A stretch of 7,492 nt of DNA from Chlamydiales bacterium (GTDB lineage Bacteria > Chlamydiota > Chlamydiia > Chlamydiales > JAACFD01): NCBI GenBank assembly GCA_009937555.1, contig JAACFD010000095.1, positions 1 through 7,492 on the forward strand, read 5' to 3'. The position numbers and the translations under genes are program-made. Position 1 is the first letter of the stretch; every line of letters starts with the position of its first letter. Below are positions 1 through 5,637 of the stretch, one piece after another. The notes beneath the pieces were generated by a model. That model did not search any database and had not been told where the DNA came from. It saw only the letters and a list, made by a program, of their open reading frames with translations.

Positions 1-11
1 ATCTATTCTTA

Positions 12-668
12 ATGTTTTTTCCGTATATTGTCGGCCTATTAAAAAAAAAAGCAGTAATTATCATGATAAGAACAGCTCTAAAATCTATTTTTCTTGGAGA
101 AAATGGGAGCTTTTCCCTTCCTGGAAACATAGAGGTTAATTTTAAAAAAGATGACCCTTCATTTGCACCATCTCTAGGGATTCCTGTTTTAGACAGGCTT
201 CTTAGATGTCGTCCTTTGCAAATTACGGCACTTGGATACTTGCATGTTTTAATACATGAATTAGGGCACGCTATAGCTTCACGTTCGTTTTCAAGCCATT
301 CTATTAATGTTTATACAGGCAGCTGTACAGGTTCTGTAAATTGTGATAGCAAAGTAGTAACTTTGCTTTCAGGTCCTCTGGCAGGAGTGAGTTTTCGCTT
401 GGGAGTTATTGCGATGACTGTTTTTTATAAAGAATCTATCCCAACTCCTCTTAGATACGCCTTAAAAGGTGGTTCCGTAGCCTGGATGGCAGGAGAAAAT
501 CTTTATATGCTAACAGGTATTACAAATAATAATGGAGATTGGGGAGGAATAAAAAACTGCGGTTATATTCCCTTAGCCTCATGTTCTGCTGCAATGCTCT
601 CAGTTTCATTTCTTGCTGCTAGGTTAATCGTAAATAGTTCTCAGATCAATAAGAAAAAGTTATTCTAA
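12..668 (+). CDS. M50-like membrane zinc metalloprotease (site-2-protease/M50B-like), 5' end uncertain
   Basis: The protein (218 aa from the ATG at 12) carries the zinc-protease motif HELGH at residues 82-86, inside a hydrophobic stretch at about 71-90. A second hydrophobic stretch contains SGPLAG (120-125), resembling the glycine-rich membrane motif of M50 proteases. An Asp at 176, in a Gly/Asn-rich NNNGDWGG segment, could be the third zinc ligand. A last hydrophobic segment lies at about 186-206. M50 enzymes cleave proteins within or near the membrane; the substrate here is unknown. The start is uncertain. ATG 12 and ATG 63 are in frame, neither has a clear Shine-Dalgarno, and no in-frame stop precedes position 12 in the window, so the gene could begin further upstream. 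Starting at 63 gives 201 aa and keeps all motifs. A run of ten A (41-50) lies between the two starts. It converges on the next gene, with 17 bp between stops. The fold is probable; the physiological role is unknown. Confidence 0.7.
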   Translation: MFFPYIVGLLKKKAVIIMIRTALKSIFLGENGSFSLPGNIEVNFKKDDPSFAPSLGIPVLDRLLRCRPLQITALGYLHVLIHELGHAIASRSFSSHSINVYTGSCTGSVNCDSKVVTLLSGPLAGVSFRLGVIAMTVFYKESIPTPLRYALKGGSVAWMAGENLYMLTGITNNNGDWGGIKNCGYIPLASCSAAMLSVSFLAARLIVNSSQINKKKLF

Positions 669-685
669 GGAACTCGGTACTAAGA

Positions 686-1102
686 TTACTGGTGAAAACT
701 CTCTATAGACTTTGTGAAGTCACTATAACTCCATATAGCTGAGATTTTCTCATCTTTAACTTCATAAATAGTAACTCCTGTAAAAGTAAGCTCTTTGTTA
801 GTAGCGGGAACACCCAGTAAGTCACTCTTATGAATCGCACGAACTTTCCAGTGATTGATGACCTTACTGTCATTAACAGCTGAAGATATAAGCTCACTAT
901 CTATAAAGTTGAAAGCCTTTGTCCATAAAGTAAAGGCTTGGCGCGAGACTTCTACACCACTACCACTTATGCCTACAAGAGAATTAACAGAAACGTCAGG
1001 AGTTACATATTGTCCTATCTGATCTAATTTTCCTCCAAGCACAATGTTATCTACAAATTTACATACAGTTTGAATGAGAGGGTTTGTACTAGTAGTAGTC
1101 AT
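686..1102 (-). CDS. SnoaL/NTF2-like domain protein
   Basis: This 138-aa protein has the size and pattern of the SnoaL-like/NTF2-like alpha+beta barrel family. An N-terminal helix (about 8-25, with VCKFVDNIVLGGKLDQIGQY) is followed by a PDVSVNS strand. The mid-protein segment HWKVRAIHKSDLLGVPATNKELTF corresponds to the family's typical W/H..G....PTGK pattern. The ending is GVTIYEVKDEKISAIWSYSDF. The family includes polyketide cyclases, epoxide-forming or ring-modifying enzymes and many non-catalytic ligand-binding proteins, so no substrate can be assigned. I chose the ATG at 1102 over the in-frame ATG at 1126 because AAGGA (1110-1114 on this strand) sits 7 nt upstream of it. The predicted promoter would also begin transcription around 1126, leaving the upstream ATG without a leader. 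It appears to be a single-gene transcript converging on the protease gene. Confidence 0.75.
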   Translation of the reverse strand: MTTTSTNPLIQTVCKFVDNIVLGGKLDQIGQYVTPDVSVNSLVGISGSGVEVSRQAFTLWTKAFNFIDSELISSAVNDSKVINHWKVRAIHKSDLLGVPATNKELTFTGVTIYEVKDEKISAIWSYSDFTKSIESFHQ

Positions 1103-1109
1103 AATCTGA

Positions 1110-1114
1110 TCCTT
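1110..1114 (-). promoter_or_regulatory. Ribosome binding site deciding the SnoaL-like gene start
   Basis: AAGGA on the reverse strand lies 7 nt upstream of the ATG at 1102. It favours this start over the in-frame ATG at 1126, which has no Shine-Dalgarno. Confidence 0.55.
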
Positions 1115-1132
1115 TTGAATAATCAAGCTGTG

Positions 1133-1160
1133 ATTATACAGAGGGTTATTTAGATATCAA
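1133..1160 (-). promoter_or_regulatory. Sigma-70/sigma-66-type promoter of the SnoaL-like gene
   Basis: On the reverse strand, TTGATA (-35, 1155-1160) and TATAAT (-10, 1133-1138) are separated by 16 bp. The -10 is a perfect consensus match and the -35 matches at five of six positions. Transcription would start near 1126, about 24 nt before the chosen ATG, leaving room for the AAGGA ribosome binding site. This is the best housekeeping promoter in the window. Confidence 0.6.
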
Positions 1161-1240
1161 CTTTAATTTGCATAGAGAAATTTGGAGCGCTCGGCTCTGC
1201 ATCACTAACTATTCTCTAAAATTCTTTATAGATGCATTTA

Positions 1241-1246
1241 GGGGAG
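1241..1246 (+). promoter_or_regulatory. Ribosome binding site of the small basic protein
   Basis: GGGGAG lies 5 nt upstream of the GTG at 1252. It is the main argument for that start over the longer TTG-initiated version. Confidence 0.45.
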
Positions 1247-1251
1247 CGAGA

Positions 1252-1416
1252 GTGCAAGCAGCTAGCCATACACATACCCTTGGACCTTGTAATAAAAATG
1301 CTAAGAAAAAGAAGTTAAGAGGTGGGAAATTTACTATTCAACCTGTTGGAGCTGGAACTATCTCAAGAATGGATCCAGCAACAGGTAAGCTTATACCTGT
1401 AGAAGTTTCAAAGTAA
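1252..1416 (+). CDS. Small basic protein of unknown function
   Basis: A 54-aa protein starting with GTG at 1252. GGGGAG (1241-1246) lies upstream with 5 nt between it and the start codon. The frame stays open upstream to a TTG at 1168, which would give 82 aa, but that TTG has no ribosome binding site. The protein has a His/Cys-containing start (HTHTLGPCNKN), a basic cluster (NAKKKKLRGGK) and a C-terminal half with the regular segments FTIQPVGAGTISRMDP and ATGKLIPVEVSK. I do not recognise the family. The terminator directly downstream supports a real transcription unit. Two His and one Cys near the N-terminus could bind a metal, but there are too few ligands visible to claim a zinc finger. The basic stretch could contact nucleic acid; this is speculation. 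Confidence 0.5.
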   Translation: MQAASHTHTLGPCNKNAKKKKLRGGKFTIQPVGAGTISRMDPATGKLIPVEVSK

Positions 1417-1443
1417 CATAAGTCATTCTTAGTTCAATGATGT

Positions 1444-1485
1444 AAGGTAGGTTAGTATAAGTTATTTAATGCTAACTTACCTTTT
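1444..1485 (+). terminator. Rho-independent terminator between convergent genes
   Basis: The left arm 1444-1458 pairs with 1469-1483 around a 10-nt loop, forming a 15-bp stem with two G-U wobbles in the forward-strand RNA. The right arm runs into TTTT (1482-1485). It lies 27 bp after the stop of the small basic protein gene and just outside the stop of the reverse-strand hydrolase gene. In the reverse-strand transcript the two wobbles become A-C mismatches and the U tract is weak, so it should work best for the forward gene. It may still help end the reverse operon. Confidence 0.65.
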
Positions 1486-1488
1486 ATG

Positions 1489-2583
1489 TTATGCTCTTTT
1501 TAACATTTCATTAATCTTTTCAACTAGATACTCTGGATTATATATAGAGTTATTATGAAATTCTGGAATGCCTATAAAATACTTCTCTTTCGCAAAAGGC
1601 AGTTTGCCTTCTTCTTCTAACAATTTACTAGCAAGTGTTGCTTGAGCTGGAATTACACCATCATGGACAATTTTAGCTTCTTCTCTTTGGAGGTCAGTGT
1701 ATGTACCGACTGCTGCTGTTTGTAAGATAATTTCAGGAGCTTGTAGTTTTCTTGATGAATCAATAGAACTTATATTCCAGCCAAATAAGTATACGAGAAA
1801 ACCTAATATTTTAGATCTTGTAATATAGCTCGCAGCTGTACTAAGATCCGAAAAGGTGCGGCTCTTAACAAAGCAATATTTAATTCCTTTCTTTAATTTA
1901 TGTGAGCATAAAGCATCGCCTTGAACTCCACCACCAATAGAGTGTCCATAAGCTATAATTTCAGTGGCACCTATGCCATTGGTTCTATCCTCAAGGAAGC
2001 TAAGGATAGCTTGATAAGCTTTAGACATGGCTTCTCTGTTTGGTACCCCAGAGCTAGCGCCAACACCAGGATAGTTAAAAACAATCGCATTCCCTTCTAA
2101 CTGAGTTAAAATATTCTTAAAAGAGTAGCTCTGGATTTTATTTTCGTAAAATTCGCCATTACCATTTGAAGATAAAAGCCAGCGACCATTGCTAAATGTA
2201 GACTCTTTACCCATAATTGCAGCATCGATTATATAGCCATCCACCTTTAATGAAATTCGCTTAACCTTCCAGTCATTATCAAGAGAAATGTTTCTACGGG
2301 TTTTAAGTGCATAATCACGAGAAAGCCCCATGACTTGTGGAGTAGAGGCTTGTAGCAGTGTTACCTTCCCAATTAACACATGGATTAGATTATAAATAGA
2401 AATCGGGAAGACAATAAGGCAGAAAATTCTTTTTGCTATACGCCAAGTCTTAGTTTCAATTTCATGCTTATAGGTTACAGGAGAAAGTGGCGATACTCTA
2501 TCTAGTTCTTCTTTCGTGTTTTTTTCATAGTCCATTTGCTTATAAAAAGCATGACTACCAGTTAAAAGGTTTTTCATATTCAT
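1489..2583 (-). CDS. Chlamydial CHLPS/DUF818-type alpha/beta hydrolase
   Basis: A 364-aa predicted serine hydrolase. The nucleophile elbow is GHSIGGG with Ser215. The candidate acid is Asp308 in HDGVIP and the candidate catalytic histidine is His343 in PEFHNN, the usual alpha/beta-hydrolase order. The segment SSNGNGEFYEN (138-148) sits where the oxyanion strand-loop is expected. VFNYPGVGASSG (168-179) is the conserved loop before the nucleophile. A hydrophobic segment at about 53-73 could be a membrane anchor, with a charged N-terminal tail before it. The overall pattern resembles the CHLPS 43 kDa/DUF818 family known from chlamydiae; the substrate of that family is unknown to me, with lipid or ester hydrolysis the general expectation. 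Its ATG overlaps the upstream stop as ATGA, so it is the second gene of an operon and probably translationally coupled. Its own Shine-Dalgarno is weak (AAGATC). A second in-frame ATG is at 2577. Confidence 0.82.
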   Translation of the reverse strand: MNMKNLLTGSHAFYKQMDYEKNTKEELDRVSPLSPVTYKHEIETKTWRIAKRIFCLIVFPISIYNLIHVLIGKVTLLQASTPQVMGLSRDYALKTRRNISLDNDWKVKRISLKVDGYIIDAAIMGKESTFSNGRWLLSSNGNGEFYENKIQSYSFKNILTQLEGNAIVFNYPGVGASSGVPNREAMSKAYQAILSFLEDRTNGIGATEIIAYGHSIGGGVQGDALCSHKLKKGIKYCFVKSRTFSDLSTAASYITRSKILGFLVYLFGWNISSIDSSRKLQAPEIILQTAAVGTYTDLQREEAKIVHDGVIPAQATLASKLLEEEGKLPFAKEKYFIGIPEFHNNSIYNPEYLVEKINEMLKRA

Positions 2584-4655
2584 GATCTTGTCGTTTTAAT
2601 AAATCCCTTTTGTTTTAGCCATTTAAAAGCACTCTTTTTCTTTGCTTCATTGTATTTCTTCTGTATAGCTTTAGACTGCTTAGTGTAAATAGCTTCTTCT
2701 TTTGCAAGTTCAACATTATCTTTGATCTGAGCTTTTCTTTTTCTCCATGCTACATCAAGTTCTTCCATTTCACTCTCTAAATCTGCTAAATTCCTGCTCC
2801 ATATTTTACTAAACATAGGGTCTTTTTCTATAAGGGTCTCAAAAGCTGGATATTTAAAAATGTTGTTTAGATAACTCCTCTTGACATCCTCTATGACCTT
2901 TTCCTCAGGTAATACATCTAAGTAATGGCCTATTGTTGGATGTTCCATTGTACTTACAGGGCTTAGTAAGCCTAATTTATGTCTTAATAGGGTTTCGTAA
3001 AAAAGAAAGATTTCTACAGATTCACTAGTTTGAGGTTTATTTGCTTGAATCCATTCAGATATATAGTATCTAAAAGTATAGGTCATCACAGCTCTAAGAT
3101 ATATTCTCACTTTATCAGCTAGAGAGGTATTTTTACTTCTTTCTAAAGTAGAGACAACCCACAAGACGTATATCTCATTTAAAGACATTGCTGCTCGATC
3201 TTCACAACTAGTGTTATTAACTTCTACATAGGTGAAAAAGTCTTTTTTAAATGAAGGGTCTTCATTTAGAGTTTTTAGGATGCTGACAATTATTTTTGCT
3301 AGATCAGACTTTCTCCCACTTTTAAACTCGGTTGTTTGCTCAAGACGTTTTAACCAATCTGCTATAATACCTTTCTCATGACTTTCTAAGGTTTCAGTGA
3401 AAGTTAGTGAGTCATCTGTTATGCCTGCTAGCTCTTTCCATTTTTTTATACTATCTGTAAGTTCTGCACTTAGCATAGAGGCCCTTCGCCATCTAATATC
3501 CCTCAGTAGCTCTTCTACTTGATCCGGGTCTACTCTAGTATTTGTAGCAAAGATATCTGTAAGCTGTGTTAACTCCCTAATAGCCTCAGGAAGCCTATTA
3601 AGAGATCTATTGCCGCTTAGGTGTAGAAGCTCTAGCTTCTCAAGGCGTGCTATCTCAGGGGGTAGAACATCTAGTTGATTGTTATTAAGATTCAATTCAT
3701 AGGTATGCTTTAACTTCCAGACAAAAGGTGGAACTTCTTTCAGTTTGCAATCACTTAAATCTAGAGAATTAGAGTTAATAGTAAAACCATAGATGCTTCT
3801 TAAAGTGTTTCTAAAGACCTTTTCTGTATTAACTCCTGTACTTACAGGAAGAGTGTTACGCCAGCTTTCAAGTTCCGTTACTAATTGAAGGGTTTCATAA
3901 ATATTTTTAGATAATGAGCCTACTGATGTGAAAGTATGACTTAAAAGTACAGCAAGGGTGTGAATTGATAAGACTCTTTTTAATAGGGGAGTTCTTTCTA
4001 GAATAGATTTCATTAAGAGATAATTTACCAGTGTATCAGACTGGTTAGACAAGTCAAATAGACTAGAATATTCGCTTTCTATCGAAAAGTAATATGCGAT
4101 GAAAAAGTCATATCCAATTATGAGGATAAAGTTTGCTATAGCAATAATTGAAGTCTGAGTAATAAAATTATCAGACTTTTCTATTATGGGTTTAAGCTCA
4201 CTATATAAGTCTTTAGCTTCTCTATAGATCAATAAAGAAGAACTAACAAGCCATATCTTGGAGGTTGTTATAAGATTAACTTCATAGGCTGGGCCAAGAT
4301 TACTGCAATAGTATTTGTGCAAAAAAATAGGTGAGGCTACAACAGCTTCTATAGGGTTAAATTTGATAAAAGGAAACTTTTGCCGAAACCTTTCATCACT
4401 AGCAATAATGTAAGCAGAGCTTAATGAAAGAGTGATGATGACCCATTTCCGTGATTGAAGAATTTCTTTTATATCTTGTTCATTAGATATCGAGCTGAAA
4501 TGCCTTTGAGCTTCAATAGCTGGAAAGCAAGTAACATAAAGAGCGATCCTAGCCCCCCAGCTGATTGGGTCATTTCCTATATTTGTATCTTGAATTCTAG
4601 TGTTTAATATAGAAGAGAATAAGCGAAAAGGGGAACTAAAAGAGGGAATACGCAT
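2580..4655 (-). CDS. Membrane-associated LRR protein with NEL-type E3 ubiquitin ligase domain
   Basis: A 691-aa predicted effector; residues are numbered from the ATG at 4655. The N-terminus is rich in Ser/Phe/Ile (1-30), like type III secretion signals. Hydrophobic segments at about 70-87, 101-115, 129-144, 167-191 and 228-246 suggest a polytopic membrane region. Residues 296-370 hold about three to four leucine-rich repeats (LDLSDCKLKEVPP, ELNLNNNQLDVLPP, LLHLSGNRSLNRLP). Residues about 395-620 match the NEL domain of IpaH/SspH/SlrP: KWKELAG, then WLKRLEQT, then the catalytic segment SCEDRAAMSLNE with Cys484 and Asp486. These ligases accept ubiquitin from a host E2 onto the Cys and pass it to host proteins. 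The tail (about 625-680) is highly charged and helical, possibly a coiled coil. The start at 4655 is favoured by AAGGA 7 nt upstream; a TTG two codons earlier is unlikely. It is the first gene of an operon with the hydrolase. The NEL call is strong; membrane topology and substrate are inferred. Confidence 0.85.
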   Translation of the reverse strand: MRIPSFSSPFRLFSSILNTRIQDTNIGNDPISWGARIALYVTCFPAIEAQRHFSSISNEQDIKEILQSRKWVIITLSLSSAYIIASDERFRQKFPFIKFNPIEAVVASPIFLHKYYCSNLGPAYEVNLITTSKIWLVSSSLLIYREAKDLYSELKPIIEKSDNFITQTSIIAIANFILIIGYDFFIAYYFSIESEYSSLFDLSNQSDTLVNYLLMKSILERTPLLKRVLSIHTLAVLLSHTFTSVGSLSKNIYETLQLVTELESWRNTLPVSTGVNTEKVFRNTLRSIYGFTINSNSLDLSDCKLKEVPPFVWKLKHTYELNLNNNQLDVLPPEIARLEKLELLHLSGNRSLNRLPEAIRELTQLTDIFATNTRVDPDQVEELLRDIRWRRASMLSAELTDSIKKWKELAGITDDSLTFTETLESHEKGIIADWLKRLEQTTEFKSGRKSDLAKIIVSILKTLNEDPSFKKDFFTYVEVNNTSCEDRAAMSLNEIYVLWVVSTLERSKNTSLADKVRIYLRAVMTYTFRYYISEWIQANKPQTSESVEIFLFYETLLRHKLGLLSPVSTMEHPTIGHYLDVLPEEKVIEDVKRSYLNNIFKYPAFETLIEKDPMFSKIWSRNLADLESEMEELDVAWRKRKAQIKDNVELAKEEAIYTKQSKAIQKKYNEAKKKSAFKWLKQKGFIKTTRS

Positions 4656-4662
4656 GAGCAAA

Positions 4663-4667
4663 TCCTT
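4663..4667 (-). promoter_or_regulatory. Ribosome binding site of the NEL ligase gene
   Basis: AAGGA on the reverse strand is followed by 7 nt and the ATG at 4655. This selects ATG 4655 over the TTG at 4661, which would be only 1 nt from the site. Confidence 0.55.
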
Positions 4668-4781
4668 AGAAATAAAGTTCGCGAGGCTTATAGTTTAGAA
4701 ATATTAAGATTTCTTAAAGAATCGTTTATAAACACTTTACCTATGGCTAAAAAGCCTTAGCTAGCAAGAGAGAAGAGAGCA

Positions 4782-4847
4782 AGCAAGTCTAGCCTGAACT
4801 TCTAGTAGCATAAATTGAAGAACAAAAAGAAGAATGGTAGACTTGCT
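4782..4847. repeat. 10-bp inverted repeat with 46-nt loop
   Basis: AGCAAGTCTA (4782-4791) and TAGACTTGCT (4838-4847) are perfect reverse complements. Inside the loop, CTTCT (4799-4803) can pair with AGAAG (4828-4832). The right arm is followed by ATTTT. It could be a weak terminator, a structured small RNA or a protein-binding dyad. The sequence alone does not decide. Confidence 0.4.
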
Positions 4848-4921
4848 ATTTTAACATATTTTCTTAAGTTACCTAACCTTAGCTATAAGTTCTAAAAAAT
4901 GAGCTAAAACCACCAAAAACC

Positions 4922-4969
4922 TTTACAAATATAACCTCCATGTCCTTAAATAATGGATATACAAGTTAT
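4922..4969 (+). promoter_or_regulatory. Putative promoter/operator of the AbiE operon
   Basis: An imperfect inverted repeat (4931-4945 against 4955-4969, 11 of 15 positions matching, 9-bp spacer) lies just upstream of the antitoxin start. A plausible promoter overlaps it: TTTACA (4922-4927) as -35 and TTAAAT (4946-4951) as -10, 18 bp apart. In characterised AbiE systems the AbiEi winged-helix antitoxin represses its own operon by binding inverted repeats near the promoter, so this arrangement fits autoregulation. The assignment is inferred from position and symmetry. Confidence 0.4.
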
Positions 4970-4989
4970 ATTTGACAAGGTTGATACAG

Positions 4990-5637
4990 ATGGATCCCGC
5001 CATTGAAAGCCTTAGAAAGTTTGCCAAGTCAAACGAGCTTACATACCAGGCCATAATGAGCTGTTTAAAGGGGTATGCAAAGCCTAGGGACAAATTAAGC
5101 CAGCTACTAAAGAGAAAGGCCCTAATTCGAGTGAAACAGGGGCTGTACGTCTTTGGTGAGATCTTTAGAAAAGCCCCTTTATGTAAAGAGCTTTTAGCTA
5201 ACTTAATCTATGGACCTTCATATGTTTCCCTCGAATGGGCTCTCTCTTATTATGGCCTTATTCCTGAGGCTGTGCATACTGTCACTAGTATTACCCTTAA
5301 AAGAAGTAAGAGCTTTGAGACTCCTCTAGGTGTTTTCTCGTATGATCATCTACAATCAGATAGATATCCAGAAGGGGTCTCTCTAGTAGACAGAGCTCCA
5401 TATCAGTGCTTCCATATTGCAAGTAAAGAAAAGGCACTTTGTGATTTTCTTATCTTAAGAAGAGGGAAGATAAGTTCTATTAAAATTTGCCTAGAGATCC
5501 TGATAGAAGATATGAGAATTGACGAAGATGAGCTGCATGATCTGGATCTTGAGTCTATAAGAAGAATCAACAAAAAAAAGCCCCATAGCGCCATTAACTT
5601 TTTAATTAAGGCATTGGAGAGGTTGCAAGATGAGTGA
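4990..5637 (+). CDS. abiEi: AbiEi-family antitoxin (type IV toxin-antitoxin system)
   Basis: A 215-aa protein with an N-terminal winged-helix-type region (about 5-55; SNELTYQAIMSCL, then RDKLSQLLKRKALIRVKQGLYVFG). This matches the pattern of AbiEi antitoxins, where a short helix-turn-helix is followed by a basic wing ending in G-L-Y. The C-terminal domain contains YVSLEWALSYYGLIPE and the family-typical ASKEKALCDFLILRR (about 138-152). Family members repress the operon by binding DNA and neutralise the toxin without forming a stable complex with it. I chose ATG 4990, preceded by AAGG 9 nt upstream, over an in-frame TTG at 4972. The stop overlaps the toxin start by 8 bp, the tight coupling usual for such pairs. 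Family assignment is good; the symbol reflects family rather than proven orthology. Confidence 0.83.
   Translation: MDPAIESLRKFAKSNELTYQAIMSCLKGYAKPRDKLSQLLKRKALIRVKQGLYVFGEIFRKAPLCKELLANLIYGPSYVSLEWALSYYGLIPEAVHTVTSITLKRSKSFETPLGVFSYDHLQSDRYPEGVSLVDRAPYQCFHIASKEKALCDFLILRRGKISSIKICLEILIEDMRIDEDELHDLDLESIRRINKKKPHSAINFLIKALERLQDE
5616..5622 (+). promoter_or_regulatory. Ribosome binding site of the AbiEii toxin inside the antitoxin gene
   Basis: GGAGAGG lies 7 nt before the toxin ATG at 5630 and within the last codons of the antitoxin gene. The toxin can therefore be translated independently or by coupling. Confidence 0.5.

Larger units (their letters stand above)
4656..4989. other. Divergent intergenic region between the ligase operon and the AbiE operon
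   Basis: About 330 bp without a convincing gene; the longest start-to-stop reading I noticed is a five-codon ATG frame near 4744. It must hold the promoters of both divergent operons. On the ligase side there is a perfect 14-nt dyad, TTAAGA-tt-TCTTAA (4704-4717), and an AT-rich TTTATAAA element nearby, but no clean -35/-10 pair for the reverse strand. In the middle is a long-looped 10-bp inverted repeat (4782-4847). A smaller dyad TTAGCT/AGCTAA follows (4879-4884 and 4902-4907). Nearest the antitoxin there is an imperfect inverted repeat that may be its operator. Confidence 0.5.

Noticed and set aside
703..897. Reverse-strand open frame of 64 codons
   Set aside because: It is wholly inside the SnoaL-like gene in another frame, with no start signal of its own.
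1185..1192. GAGCGCTC palindrome upstream of the small gene
   Set aside because: An 8-bp palindrome alone is not enough. There is no second copy and no promoter clearly placed around it.
4744..4761. Five-codon ATG frame (Met-Ala-Lys-Lys-Pro) as a leader peptide
   Set aside because: No ribosome binding site, no attenuator-like hairpin set and more than 200 bp from the antitoxin start.
4972..4977. TTGACA, a perfect -35 box
   Set aside because: A matching -10 would fall near 4995, inside the antitoxin gene, where the sequence is GC-rich and unlike TATAAT. It would also miss the antitoxin start.
5403..5594. Reverse-strand open frame opposite the antitoxin gene
   Set aside because: It is Ser/Ile/Leu-rich low-complexity and opposite a gene with clear family motifs.
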